A DNA stretch of 64,000 nt from an uncultured Parvularculaceae bacterium (GCA_947259375.1 CAMYLZ010000026.1:45476-109475), one strand, 5' to 3'. Numbered from the stretch's first letter, positions 1 to 11,015 are shown. Translations and numbers: made by a program. Notes: generated by a model from the letters alone, not told the origin.

Positions 1-211
1 TCTTTTTCTGGATCAGCACTGATTTCTCTCTGTACGAACTATAACTGAAAAGGAGCCTAGTGCCTGTGAATCAGTAATTGCAACGGGATATCAGGGGTGT
101 AACAGAAAATTGAATGGCCAGAGCGCAAGCGATCATTTTTTGCGATCGATGGTTTACCTTGAGATCTCGAGCCGCAAAGACTGCGTCATGGCTCAAAGCT
201 GTTTGCAAGCG

Positions 212-1066
212 TCAGCACTGATTTGTGAGAAATTCTTCGATTTTTCGCCACGCCGCCGGTTCGGTTAGCATCGGCGCATGGCCGACGCGCGGCACTTCCG
301 CATATTCAAAGGATGGATGCGCCTCGCGCATTTTCTCGATGATCTCTGGCGTCAACAGATCGCTGATGTTGCCGCGAAGGATCAGGGTGGGGGTGTTTTT
401 CAAGGACTGAAACGCCACCCACAGATCGGGCGCAGGGCCGACATCTGAAAAGGCTTTGGCGATGTTCGGGTCGTAGTCGAGCACCCATTTTCCGCCGTCG
501 ATTGCCTTGAATGTCCGCCGCGCGAATTCGACCCAGAATTCCTCCGTTTCGTCAGGGAACGCGACTTCGTTGATCGCTTTAATTCGAGCGGCAGCTTCAC
601 TGATATCCGCCGCCGGGCCGCCCTCTCCGACATAGCCGGCAATGCGCTGTATCCCCTCAGCCGCGAGCTCGGGGCCGACGTCGTTTATCACCGCCGCCTT
701 CACGCGGTCCGGCGCCGCTTCGTTTGTAAGCATCGTGGTGATGCCGCCAAGCGACGTGCCGACAAATACGGCCGCCGCGATCCCAAGCGCGTCCAGCGTC
801 TTTAATATGTCGTCCCGATAGGTCAGCGGGTGATAATTGAGATAATTCGGATCGTAGTCCGAATCCGCGCGCCCCCGCAGCGACACGGCGATAACATTTC
901 GGCCCGTCGCGGCAATCTTTGTGGCCAATAGGTCGAAATCACGAGCATTGCGCGTGAGCCCGGGGATGCAGACCACCGGGGCTTTGTCGCCTCCCGGGTA
1001 TATGTGCGCACGCATGCGAACGCCGTCGCCTACATCTATCTTGGTCGTTTCATACGCCTTGGTCAC
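212..1066 (-). CDS. alpha/beta hydrolase
   Basis: 284 aa ORF; GTSLGG nucleophile elbow, C-terminal GHAPML; typical alpha/beta hydrolase layout. Confidence 0.85.
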   Translation of the reverse strand: MTKAYETTKIDVGDGVRMRAHIYPGGDKAPVVCIPGLTRNARDFDLLATKIAATGRNVIAVSLRGRADSDYDPNYLNYHPLTYRDDILKTLDALGIAAAVFVGTSLGGITTMLTNEAAPDRVKAAVINDVGPELAAEGIQRIAGYVGEGGPAADISEAAARIKAINEVAFPDETEEFWVEFARRTFKAIDGGKWVLDYDPNIAKAFSDVGPAPDLWVAFQSLKNTPTLILRGNISDLLTPEIIEKMREAHPSFEYAEVPRVGHAPMLTEPAAWRKIEEFLTNQC

Positions 1067-1584
1067 GGTGGCGATTCCTCAGCAATTGGGCTTTGCGTCT
1101 TTGGGTGGCGGGATTGTGTCCGTGGGTCTTTCGGCGTGGCGTCCTGCTGCTCCGGGGTGGTCGGTGCGATATTATAACTCAAATTGTGCGGCGCGGTAGC
1201 GGCCCCGTGTTAGCATCTTATTAACCAAAGTTTCGAGGTTGTTAATTTTGAATAGCATGTTGTTGCTAAATTGATACGCCATCAGAACATTCTGTCCGCC
1301 TCGCACGGCCACGAGTTGACGCCCCGAGCCCGGCGGAAATAGGTTTTATTAAAGGCGGGGGAACCGCCCATTTTGCCTAAGGCGCGAGAGCAAAGTGCGC
1401 CGAATTGATAAACGGCCTGTAGTGACGCCGGTTTTGTCGGGCCGCGGGCCATTTGTAGCGTACCGAAAAAACAGAATTCGATCGGGCGAGCCGTCAGCCA
1501 GGCGGCGTCTCCATCCGCCTGCAGTGAATGTTTTGCGTACCAGCTGCCGGCAGGTCGAAGGTTTCTTCTACACCGGAGGGTACA

Positions 1585-4500
1585 ATGAATAAAACGGATA
1601 TGACGAAACGCCTGCTTCGCACGACAGTGTTGTCAGGGATGGCGACCGTCCTATTGACGCCCGCCTTTGCCCAAGATGACGTGGAACAAGTGCCTGATGC
1701 GGCCGATGTGGCGGATGCGGAGACGGATGACACGATAGTGGTCACCGGTTCACGCTTGCGCAAGGACGCCTTTAACAGCCCATCGCCGTTGACGACCTTG
1801 GATATCGAATCCAACCGTCAGTTGGGCATCACTGATATTGGCGAGCTATTGACGCGGTCGGTGGTTTCAAGCGGCCAGCAGATTGACGGCACGCTGAACA
1901 CAAATGCCGGGAACTCGAACGCGACAGAAGCGCCGCCTGCTGGAGGCACCGGCTCATCGAACGTCAACCTTCGCAATTTGGGGCCGGAGCGGACGCTGAT
2001 TTTGCTCAACGGTCGTCGCCTTGGTTCGACCGGCGTGCGCGGCGCTCCATCGCAACCGGACTTGAACCTGATCCCGTTCACGCTTGTTGAGCGGGCTGAG
2101 GTCGTTACGGAAGCGGGCTCGTCAATTTATGGTGCGGACGCGGTGGCGGGCACCGTCAACCTCATCCTCAAGACGGATTTCGAGGGATTTGAAATTTTTG
2201 CTTCGGGCGATGTGCCGGAGCATGATGGCGGACGTCACTATCAGGTCGGCTTCATCGCCGGGGCTCAAGGCGATCGGGCGCGAATATTATTTGGCGGTGA
2301 GTATTCCGACCGCAATCGTGTTTCCGCAGGGCAGAGAGCGTTTTCAGCTTTTGAAACCGATATCGAAGTTGATGCGAATGGCAACATTTTCGATGCACCG
2401 ATCAATGGTTTCTTTGACAATAACGGATTTGACGAGAATTTCGACGTCATCTGTTACCAGCCAGGGGCCAATAACGGGACAGACCCGGCGGACTTTACCA
2501 ATTGCGGCAACCTGACGCCGCCGGCTGGTTTTGAAGATCTCGGCGACTCCAACTTTATTTACTTCCCGCAATACAATGACACATTCGAGCGTCAGCAAGC
2601 TGATTTGATACAGCCGCTCGAGCGATTGTCATTGTTGACGAATGGCGAAGTGGATCTCGATTGGTTCGGCACGAACAACCAGTTCTATTTTGAGGCGCTG
2701 TACACGAATCGGCAGCAATTTGTCCGTGGGGCGATTGAACAGATTTTCCCGACCGTTCCAGGTATGATTGATGTTCGAGATTGCGATCCTGGCGATACAA
2801 TTTGTCCAGGCGCGCCGGTGACCGGCCAAGTGGACAACCCACTCAACCCGTTTGACGGGTTCTTCATTCCAATTGTCACATTGGAAGACTTGCCTCAGAC
2901 ATTTGACGTGGAGTTGCAGCAAGTCCGTTTCGTGACCGGGATGCGCGGCGATATTCCGAGCGGTTGGTTCGGTCAGAATGAATGGACCTGGGACGCCTAT
3001 TTCTCATATGACCGCGGTACCGGTCACGTCGCCCAGCCGATCCTGTTCGAGCCGCATCTCGCGGCAAGCCTGAACTATTACATCAATGACGAAACAGGCG
3101 AGGTTGTTTGCGATCCAATTGCGCCAAACAGCGATGTCTTTGGTGTGACGACGCCAACGGACTGCGTCGTTTTTGATGCATTAAACCCGTCGATTTTCAC
3201 GGGCGGACCGAATGGCGACGGGGCTTTCTCGACGCAAGCTGAGAAAGACTATCTTGTCGGTAATCGGACGAACCGGACAGCGATCGAGCAATATATCGCG
3301 TCGGCCTTTGTTCAGGGGCGTTTGTTCAGCATCAAGGGCGGCGGCGACGTCGCGGCGGGCGTCGGCTTTGAGTATCGCAAGGACATTATCGATTCTCAAA
3401 ACAGCCTTGCCGGCGTCCTCGGCCTCAATGTTGCGGAAAACCCGGTTCCCGAAGGCAACACGATCGGCAATCGTAATTTCGTCGAGTTCTTCGGCGAAGT
3501 CGACATTCCGTTGATCGTCGGTCAGCCGGGCATCGAATTGCTGAATATTGATGGCGCTGTCCGTTATACGGATGAATCAAACTTTGGCAGCGACGTAACT
3601 TATCGTGGCCGATTGCAATATCGTCCGGTCGATTGGTTTGGAATTTCCGGCGGGTATGGCACCTCGTTCCGTGCGCCGAACCTGCGTGAACAATTCCTTG
3701 CCGATCAGGGCGGCGGCGTATCCGGCTTCCTTGACCCGTGTAATGCTGCCAACATCGCACAATCTGTGACTCAAAATGGCGATGGCGATCCGGATGTTCA
3801 GTTGGTCATCAACAACTGTATCGCAGATGGCGTGTCGTTCACCGATACGGATATGAACGGCAATCCGGACACGACCCTGCTCGGCTCTGCCGGTACGGTC
3901 ACCATTCCCACGACATCAGGCGGCAACTCGGATCTCGAGCCGGAAACATCGCGGACCTATACGATAACGGCCTCGATGAGCCAGCCATGGTTCGAAGGGT
4001 TCAATTTCGACCTGGTGGCGAGCTATTACGACATCAAGATCAAAAACTCGGTTGAGGAGCCTGGGGCGGGGTTGATCCTGGCGAATTGTTACAGCGATCC
4101 GGATTTCCCGGGCCTGACAAGCCCGTTCTGTTCGCTGCTGTCGCGTAATTCGGCAGCCGGGCCGGAAAGCCGGTTCCTGCGGAATATCGACCTTACCTTC
4201 TTCAATATTGGCGAGCTCACCGCACGCGGTATTGACATCAATTCGCGTTTCGACACCGACCTGCCGATAAAATTCAATGGCGAGCCGGTGAACTGGTCCT
4301 TGTCGACTGCAACATCATATGTTCTTGAGCAGGAACGCGAGCAGTTCGATCCAAGCGATCGTGACGATGATCTGAACGAGATCGGGTCGCCAAAGTTCCG
4401 GCTCAATGTCGACAACAAGCTGGTCTTCGGAGAGTTCTCGCTGATTTCCGAGCATCGCCGGATTGGTCGCCAGTTTGAGGATGTGACGGAATCCTTCCGC

Positions 4501-4752
4501 GACAACCCATTCTTCACGGGTATGCAGCTCACGCGCGACCTCGATTTCGTGGGGGCGGTCTGGTACCACGATGTCGCTGTTACCTGGACGCGCGACAACT
4601 ACTCATTCTCGGCAGGCGTCAATAATGTCGCCGACCGGGAGCCGCCGCTGATCGACAACTCGGAAGGGCCAAACAGAAACAACGCGGTTTCCTCGACTGG
4701 GTATGATTTCTTCGGCCGCACTTTCTTTGTAACGGGACGTGTTACGTTCTAA
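1585..4752 (+). CDS. TonB-dependent receptor
   Basis: ORF track starts at 1528, but ATG 1585 follows CGGAGGG and opens a signal peptide; IVVTGSRL TonB-box-like segment, plug and beta-barrel features, C-terminal F. Confidence 0.9.
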   Translation: MNKTDMTKRLLRTTVLSGMATVLLTPAFAQDDVEQVPDAADVADAETDDTIVVTGSRLRKDAFNSPSPLTTLDIESNRQLGITDIGELLTRSVVSSGQQIDGTLNTNAGNSNATEAPPAGGTGSSNVNLRNLGPERTLILLNGRRLGSTGVRGAPSQPDLNLIPFTLVERAEVVTEAGSSIYGADAVAGTVNLILKTDFEGFEIFASGDVPEHDGGRHYQVGFIAGAQGDRARILFGGEYSDRNRVSAGQRAFSAFETDIEVDANGNIFDAPINGFFDNNGFDENFDVICYQPGANNGTDPADFTNCGNLTPPAGFEDLGDSNFIYFPQYNDTFERQQADLIQPLERLSLLTNGEVDLDWFGTNNQFYFEALYTNRQQFVRGAIEQIFPTVPGMIDVRDCDPGDTICPGAPVTGQVDNPLNPFDGFFIPIVTLEDLPQTFDVELQQVRFVTGMRGDIPSGWFGQNEWTWDAYFSYDRGTGHVAQPILFEPHLAASLNYYINDETGEVVCDPIAPNSDVFGVTTPTDCVVFDALNPSIFTGGPNGDGAFSTQAEKDYLVGNRTNRTAIEQYIASAFVQGRLFSIKGGGDVAAGVGFEYRKDIIDSQNSLAGVLGLNVAENPVPEGNTIGNRNFVEFFGEVDIPLIVGQPGIELLNIDGAVRYTDESNFGSDVTYRGRLQYRPVDWFGISGGYGTSFRAPNLREQFLADQGGGVSGFLDPCNAANIAQSVTQNGDGDPDVQLVINNCIADGVSFTDTDMNGNPDTTLLGSAGTVTIPTTSGGNSDLEPETSRTYTITASMSQPWFEGFNFDLVASYYDIKIKNSVEEPGAGLILANCYSDPDFPGLTSPFCSLLSRNSAAGPESRFLRNIDLTFFNIGELTARGIDINSRFDTDLPIKFNGEPVNWSLSTATSYVLEQEREQFDPSDRDDDLNEIGSPKFRLNVDNKLVFGEFSLISEHRRIGRQFEDVTESFRDNPFFTGMQLTRDLDFVGAVWYHDVAVTWTRDNYSFSAGVNNVADREPPLIDNSEGPNRNNAVSSTGYDFFGRTFFVTGRVTF

Positions 4753-4776
4753 CGCGGCAAAATAAGCTGAAAAGAA

Positions 4777-4807
4777 ATGGCGCGCTTCAAAGCGCGCCAT
4801 TTTTTTA
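4777..4807 (+). terminator. intrinsic terminator after TBDR
   Basis: ATGGCGCGCTT-CA-AAGCGCGCCAT perfect 11-bp stem followed by a T run. Confidence 0.85.
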
Positions 4808-4942
4808 TCTGCATTTTTTATCTGAAGGAAAGATTTGCCCGGATGCGCAGGACTCGAACAGCGCAAGATTCGTTGCTTGCTTTTGCGGCTGTTCGCGATT
4901 GTTGTGTAAATGCCAGAGTGCCGGTTGGCGGTGGTGTGACGC

Positions 4943-5560
4943 CTAACGCAATCGTTCGACGGTGATGGTGATATTGGGGTCGCTGATTTCCATGCGATAC
5001 CCGGACAGCGCGCCCCGCCGCACCTTGACGTCAGGCCGTTCGCCCTCACGAAGCCGCACTTTGGCGCTATCGGATGAGCGTTGCGCCCAAACTTGGCCGT
5101 TTTCGAGTACGATTATGAGCCGTCCCGTGGCCGTGTGGGCGAAATCTACAATGCGGCTCTCGGCGGCGCTTTGGCGAATCCGTTCGCGGCGTTCTTCTCG
5201 GCCTTCTTTCGTTTCGCGTTCTTGCCGGGCGATCACCTGTTCAGCCCCCAGGCCGGAGGGCGCAGCCTCGGCCTCAGCAGTGGTTAACGTTTCCTTGGCG
5301 CCGGCGGTCGCTTCGCTCGACGCGCTTCGCGCCTGTGAGGCGTCGCCTGAGCCGGCGTCTTTACCAGCTGCCTGGCGTGTGGCTTTTTCTCCGGCGATCA
5401 GTTGGGTGATTGCGTTTTCCAGGCACTCGATCCGTTCACTTTTGCCGCTTGATTGCTCACGGCAATAGCTGATCGGATCTGTGGGTTGAAAATGAGCGCT
5501 GGCGCTTAGGGGAAGGGCTCCCCCTAATCCGCCAATGAGAAGAGTGGCTATCTGCTTCAC
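4943..5560 (-). CDS. hypothetical secreted protein
   Basis: ORF extends to 5689, but GTG at 5560 preceded by GGGAGGG gives a signal-peptide-like start (VKQIATLLIGGLGGALPLSASA). Confidence 0.65.
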   Translation of the reverse strand: MKQIATLLIGGLGGALPLSASAHFQPTDPISYCREQSSGKSERIECLENAITQLIAGEKATRQAAGKDAGSGDASQARSASSEATAGAKETLTTAEAEAAPSGLGAEQVIARQERETKEGREERRERIRQSAAESRIVDFAHTATGRLIIVLENGQVWAQRSSDSAKVRLREGERPDVKVRRGALSGYRMEISDPNITITVERLR

Positions 5561-6247
5561 GAATTGTCCCTCCCGGCATCGATCTGCGAATTGCACATAG
5601 GTTTGGCGCCCAGCGCCGCATCTTCTTTCATTTCTCTGGGCGGCCCCATGGCAAAGGCTAACACCCAAATAATGATCGTTTTCGCTCAAATTTACAAGGA
5701 GTTAGGCGTGCGCGCGCCAATGATCGACGGCAGGAATCTGCGGTGATCCGGCGCATCGAACTTCCTGCACTGGGTTAGAAGGCGATCAGCGACGGGCTGG
5801 AGGAATTTGGTTCAGGCGGCTGCCTGTTCAGGCAGTCCTCACCATTCGATGACCAAAGGTGACAATCACGTTTTCGTGATTATGCGTTACCAATTTTGTG
5901 AAGTGAGACAAAAACCATCCGGATAAAGATTAAAAATCTGCTGAAAACAAAGGGATTAAAGTGATTTTTCGATCCTAAGTTTTCGGCAAAGTCCCATGTT
6001 GCGGATTGGCCACGGGGCATTCGTGAAAGCCGTTCAGGCCGGCGCGCCCGCGTTGACGGTTTTGTGTGCTCACACCTAGTCTCGCGAACATCGCAGGCTT
6101 TTTATTTAAGAATGAAAAACCGCGAGCTCTGCCCTGAGGGCTGGGTTACACCGACGCGGGGCGACCGCAAGTTTGAGTATCTGAGGGGTAAAGCGACTCT
6201 TTAACTTTCATCCAAAACAACAGTTAGTCAGAGTCCGGAGGACATTA

Positions 6248-9200
6248 ATGACCAAAACTATCCGATCTCGCGCTCTATTGGGCGCGGCCGTGGCGGCGCT
6301 CGCGCCGGCGGGACTACTGACAGCGACATCGGTGATTGCACCGGCCGCTGCTCAGGACTACACATCTGGTGGTATCGACGGGTATGTCGTCGACGCTGCG
6401 GGCAATCCGGTTGTGGGGGCAACGGTTGAGGTTACGTCTCAAGCGCAAGGCTTCTCGCGTACAGCGTCCACGTCAGGATCAGGCCAGTTTCGTTTCACAG
6501 GGTTGCCGCAGGGGCGTTACGACCTGCGTGTGACGTCAAGTGCGGGTTCAGCAACGCTTACCGACGCACGTGTTTCCGCCGGTACATCTTCGGATTACAA
6601 TATCGCGCTGGGTGCCGCCGGTGATGAAGTCGTCGTTACCGGTACACGCCAAAACCTTGACTTCGCGAATACCACAGTTGGCGTTAATATCGACCTGGAA
6701 GATCTGGTTAAAGAAGTTCCGATCGGCCGCGACATCACGTCTGTGACGCTTTTGGCCCCAGGCACTGTCCTCGGTGATTCCTCGTTTTCCTCACTGGCCA
6801 ATGGCGGCCAAAACTTGCCTGCGATCGGCGGTTCTTCGGTTGCGGAAAACGTTTATTATATCAATGGCCTGAACCTTACCAACTTTGATAACGGTCTCGG
6901 TGGCTCGATCGTGCCATTCGAGTTCTACAAGTCGGTCGAAGTTAAAACTGGCGGTTATCCTGCAGAGTTCGGTCGTGCGACGGGCGGTATCGTCAATGCG
7001 GTTACCAAGTCTGGTACAAACGAATGGAAGGGTGCAGTTCACCTGAACTGGTCGCCGGACGGGTTGCGTTCGGATTCGCCAGACACCAACGCCGCTGCTA
7101 ATCGTGCGGATGAAGCTGATCTCTTTGATGCGATCGTTGAAGTCGGCGGGCCGATCATTAAGGACCGCTTGTTTGTATACGGCCTCGCTGAATTCAATGA
7201 CAACCGCACAGTCAATGCTTCCAATCGTTCTAACAATGCGGTTGTTGACACTGCAGATGATCCGTTCTGGGGCATCAAAGTCGATGCATACCCCCATGAT
7301 GATCACCACTTTGAGTTCACTTATTTCGACACAGATAGGAAGACCACGCGTCAAGTATTTCCGTTTGATAGCGCCGATGGTAACAAAGTCGACACGGCGT
7401 TCGGAAATGCGTTGTCAACGACGCAATTCCGCAATGGCGGCGCGAGTTTTGTCGGAAAGTACACCGGCCAAATCAACGATTGGTTGACGGTTTCAGGTGC
7501 GTATGGTCAGAACGACGACCGTGGTGAACAGATTCCTGGCTCAAGCCTTTCTCGCGCCGCAGACGTTCGTTCTGGTTCAACAATTGAATTAAGCCCGAAC
7601 ACAACCACTAGCGTTACAGCCCCGCGCACGACAGAGCGTGAGTTTATCCGTGCGGATGTTGATGTGCTGTTCAGCCTGTTTGGCGATCACCATGTACGGG
7701 CAGGATTTGATAAAGAAAATCTGCAATTCAATCGAACGACCATCCGAAACGGTCCGTCCAATGGCCAATTCGGAGCCACGTATCCGGTAGACCCTGCGGG
7801 CAGCCTTCTCTTCGTCTATCGGACGGCCTCTGCAACTGATACCCGCATTGGCGGCACATCGCCGATCGTTGCCGGTGATGAGTATGTTGAACTCAACTAC
7901 TTCAATTCAGGCGGCTCTTTCTCGTCTGAAAATACCGCCTATTACATCCAGGATGAGTGGGATGTTACTGATCGGTTGACACTGAATCTTGGTCTTCGCC
8001 TTGATCAATTCAGCAACCGGACGGCCGATGGTTCGGAATTCGTCGATTTCAATAAGGAATTCGGACCGCGTCTCGGCTTCTCTTATGACGTCTTTGGTGA
8101 CGGCCGTACGAAGTTCTTTGGCAACTATGGCGTCTATTACCTACCTGTTGCTTCGAACACGGCCTTCCGTCAGGGTGCGCAGGAGTTTTTCTTCCGCGAA
8201 TTCTGGACATTTAGCGACATCGATGGCGACGGCGTTCCGACGCTCGACACCCAAATTACGGGTTTCTCGAGCGATACGGCATGTCCGTTTGGGCTAACTT
8301 CGGGAAGCTCGGGCAATGGCTGCCAGGTAACTGGTGATGGATCTGTTCAGGATCCGACAGCGTCAATCTCTCGCAATCTTGAAGCGACGAAGGAACGTGA
8401 GTTCCTTGTTGGTGTCGAGCATCAACTCAACGACCTCTGGACTGTTGGTGTTACCTATCTGCATCGCGATCTCGTTGCAACGGCTGAAGACGCTGCGGTT
8501 GATGATTACATCAATGCTTATTGTGATGACCCCGCAAATGGTGTTGATCAGAGCGTAACGGATTGTTCGTCAATTTGGTCTGGTTTCCACCAATATACGA
8601 TTATTAATCCGGGTAGCGCTTCAACAATCACATTCAACGAGTTGCTGCCGGGCGAATCTGAGCTGCGTACTGTGACGTTTACTGCAGATCAGCTTGGGTT
8701 CCCGAAAGCGACGCGTAAATATGACGCCATCCAGCTTTCGTTCAATCGCGCTTTTGACGGCAAGTGGAGCCTGCGTGGTTCCTACACCTGGTCGAACAGC
8801 CGCGGTAATACGGAAGGGTATGTCCAGTCTGACTTCGGTCAAACCGATGCGGGCATCACCCAGGACTTCGACAAGCTTGGCTTCCTGGATGGAGCTTTCG
8901 GCAAACTGCCGAACCACCGCGCACACGAGTTCAAATTGTGGGGCGGTTATCAGGTAACCGAACAATTCTCGGTTGGCTCGAATGTCTCTGTTCAGTCTCC
9001 GCGTAAGTTTGGTTGTTTTGGTTTGTACCCGCTTGACGGAGTGGGGCTCTTTGACGAGGCTTTGCGTTCGCCGGATGGTCCGGGTGTGGGTCTGAACCTT
9101 TATGGTGCAGCTTCGCACTATTGTACGGAAGCGGCGCTCGGCATCTCCGACGATGACACAACCAGCGTTCGCGTTCCGCGTGGAACGGGCCCCGACGGCG

Positions 9201-9427
9201 ATTGGATTGCCAACGTTGACGTTGCCCTACGCTATAATTTGGAATTGCCGACAGGCAATAACCTGACGCTTCGGGCTGACGTGTTCAACTTGTTCGCGTT
9301 TGATGGCGTGAACACACTTGACGAGTTTGGTGAAACGGGTGGCGGTTCCGCTCGTCCGGACTTCGGTACTCCGTTGACTTATCAGCGGCCGCGTTCGGTT
9401 CGGTTTGGTTTGGATATTGCTTTCTAA
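6248..9427 (+). CDS. TonB-dependent receptor, Oar-like with N-terminal carboxypeptidase-regulatory-like domain (paralogue 1)
   Basis: 1059 aa; signal peptide ending AAAQ, GYVVDAAGNPVVGATVEVTSQ (CarboxypepD_reg-like), plug EVKTGGYPAEFGRATGGIVNAVTKSGTNE; GGAGG RBS. Confidence 0.9.
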   Translation: MTKTIRSRALLGAAVAALAPAGLLTATSVIAPAAAQDYTSGGIDGYVVDAAGNPVVGATVEVTSQAQGFSRTASTSGSGQFRFTGLPQGRYDLRVTSSAGSATLTDARVSAGTSSDYNIALGAAGDEVVVTGTRQNLDFANTTVGVNIDLEDLVKEVPIGRDITSVTLLAPGTVLGDSSFSSLANGGQNLPAIGGSSVAENVYYINGLNLTNFDNGLGGSIVPFEFYKSVEVKTGGYPAEFGRATGGIVNAVTKSGTNEWKGAVHLNWSPDGLRSDSPDTNAAANRADEADLFDAIVEVGGPIIKDRLFVYGLAEFNDNRTVNASNRSNNAVVDTADDPFWGIKVDAYPHDDHHFEFTYFDTDRKTTRQVFPFDSADGNKVDTAFGNALSTTQFRNGGASFVGKYTGQINDWLTVSGAYGQNDDRGEQIPGSSLSRAADVRSGSTIELSPNTTTSVTAPRTTEREFIRADVDVLFSLFGDHHVRAGFDKENLQFNRTTIRNGPSNGQFGATYPVDPAGSLLFVYRTASATDTRIGGTSPIVAGDEYVELNYFNSGGSFSSENTAYYIQDEWDVTDRLTLNLGLRLDQFSNRTADGSEFVDFNKEFGPRLGFSYDVFGDGRTKFFGNYGVYYLPVASNTAFRQGAQEFFFREFWTFSDIDGDGVPTLDTQITGFSSDTACPFGLTSGSSGNGCQVTGDGSVQDPTASISRNLEATKEREFLVGVEHQLNDLWTVGVTYLHRDLVATAEDAAVDDYINAYCDDPANGVDQSVTDCSSIWSGFHQYTIINPGSASTITFNELLPGESELRTVTFTADQLGFPKATRKYDAIQLSFNRAFDGKWSLRGSYTWSNSRGNTEGYVQSDFGQTDAGITQDFDKLGFLDGAFGKLPNHRAHEFKLWGGYQVTEQFSVGSNVSVQSPRKFGCFGLYPLDGVGLFDEALRSPDGPGVGLNLYGAASHYCTEAALGISDDDTTSVRVPRGTGPDGDWIANVDVALRYNLELPTGNNLTLRADVFNLFAFDGVNTLDEFGETGGGSARPDFGTPLTYQRPRSVRFGLDIAF

Positions 9428-9446
9428 ATCGAGCTTTACGATACGG

Positions 9447-9476
9447 AAAAAGGCGGCCCTTGGGCCGCCTTTTTTT
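9447..9476. terminator. intrinsic terminator between convergent TBDR and TPR-sulfotransferase
   Basis: AAAAAGGCGGCCC-T-TGGGCCGCCTTTTTT; A and T tracts on both sides, could act bidirectionally. Confidence 0.8.
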
Positions 9477-9536
9477 GTCTTACTTTAGCTTAAACTCATT
9501 AAATTCTGGATTGTCCAAAAGCCAAGCTGATTTGGA

Positions 9537-11015
9537 TTAAATGCTTTCGTCAGTATAGGCGTCACGGAATGGTGCTAAGTGACTCTTGTAAGCGGCGGAA
9601 GCGCCGACTTGCCGCGTAGAGATGGGGTTGCGCACCTGTGCAACGCTCGCAGTCAATACGGGGCGCTTTTTTTGTTGATGAGGACGGAACACATCCGTTT
9701 CCCTGGGTAGGTCGACAAAATCTAGAATTCTTTCGATCCATGGTGTTGGGTCTGTGACAAGGTCTTCATAGGAAACGGTGAGAATACGGTCTGGAAATAG
9801 CCCAGACCAATGGGCGTGCAGCCTGTCATCACATTTGAAATAATGACCGATATCTTCGAGCGACCATGCCCATTTAATAGTCGAGGCGAAGTAATTTCGA
9901 AAACAGGATAGGGCTGTATCCTCGGGGTCGCGTCGCAACCAAACCACTTTGGCGTTCGGCATTGAGTGAAGGATAAGCCCCATGAATCGTGAGTGATTTA
10001 ATGTCTTATCCACAATCCGACCGTTGGGGCCGAATCGTTGAGTTAATAATTCGAGGTAATCGGATGCTAAAGCGCCCCATGGGTCGGGGGTGTTCTTTGC
10101 ACGGAGTTGGTATTTTATGGCTCCATCAAATGAGTAGTCTTGAGTGGGAATTAACGCCGCACGAAACAGATTTAATTCGGCTCCCCCTGAAACTTTTGAG
10201 TGGCTTGTAAGAATCTGTTCAACAAGTGTTGTTCCGGATCTGGGCAATCCCGTTACAAAAATCGGCCTGTCGCTCATGCAATGCGATGGCGTCAATTGGG
10301 TGAGGTTTTCTCGTGTGAAATCGCGGATCAGAGCGTTGGTGAAGTCGAAACGCTGATGTGCATCATATGGATATTCTATCCGTTTAAGGGCCGCGCCTTC
10401 GCTGAATGCTTGAAAGGCGACGTCGTAGTTTTCGCAGTCATGATGTGCTTTGCCAATTGCGTATAGGAACGGCGCATAGCTGCTAGCTGGCTGCCCATTA
10501 AATTTGGGGGCGAGTGTTTTAAGGCTCTCATAGTCGGCATCGCTGGGTGAAAAACGTTTGATCATGGCCAAGGCGAGCCAGTGCTGCCCCACCATGGGCG
10601 CTTGCTTTAATGTTTGACGAATATACCGCTCAGCAGCCTCAAACTCTCCAAGTTGCGTCGCAATTGCTCCTTGCAGATGTAAGATGGCGGTTTCATGGTT
10701 GCGGCCTTGCGGAGCCAAGCTTTCGATTTGCGCCAAACACTCTTCTACCCGTCCCCGGGTTGCAAGTTCGCTGCAATAGGCAAGGAATCGTTCCAATGTT
10801 ACTGGGCTGGTTGCCGCATAGCGGCGCATAGCTTCAATCGAGAGGTCGATCTCCCCCATACGGTCAGCTAGTCGCGCAATGCTCTTCCATTGTTCACCAG
10901 ATCCATATGTTTCTGCCAAATATCGCCGCAAACGTGCCGCGGCTTCGCGGCGTTCAAAAATACGAAGCTGGTCTACGGCTTCGTGAGCCAGGGTGCGCAT
11001 ATGGTTCTGAGCCAT
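9537..11015 (-). CDS. tetratricopeptide-repeat sulfotransferase (paralogue 1)
   Basis: N-terminal TPR-like repeats; RPIFVTGLPRSGTTLVEQILTSH (PAPS-binding 5'-PSB-like) and VVWLRRDPEDTALSCFRNYF (3'-PB-like). Confidence 0.88.
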   Translation of the reverse strand: MAQNHMRTLAHEAVDQLRIFERREAAARLRRYLAETYGSGEQWKSIARLADRMGEIDLSIEAMRRYAATSPVTLERFLAYCSELATRGRVEECLAQIESLAPQGRNHETAILHLQGAIATQLGEFEAAERYIRQTLKQAPMVGQHWLALAMIKRFSPSDADYESLKTLAPKFNGQPASSYAPFLYAIGKAHHDCENYDVAFQAFSEGAALKRIEYPYDAHQRFDFTNALIRDFTRENLTQLTPSHCMSDRPIFVTGLPRSGTTLVEQILTSHSKVSGGAELNLFRAALIPTQDYSFDGAIKYQLRAKNTPDPWGALASDYLELLTQRFGPNGRIVDKTLNHSRFMGLILHSMPNAKVVWLRRDPEDTALSCFRNYFASTIKWAWSLEDIGHYFKCDDRLHAHWSGLFPDRILTVSYEDLVTDPTPWIERILDFVDLPRETDVFRPHQQKKRPVLTASVAQVRNPISTRQVGASAAYKSHLAPFRDAYTDESI

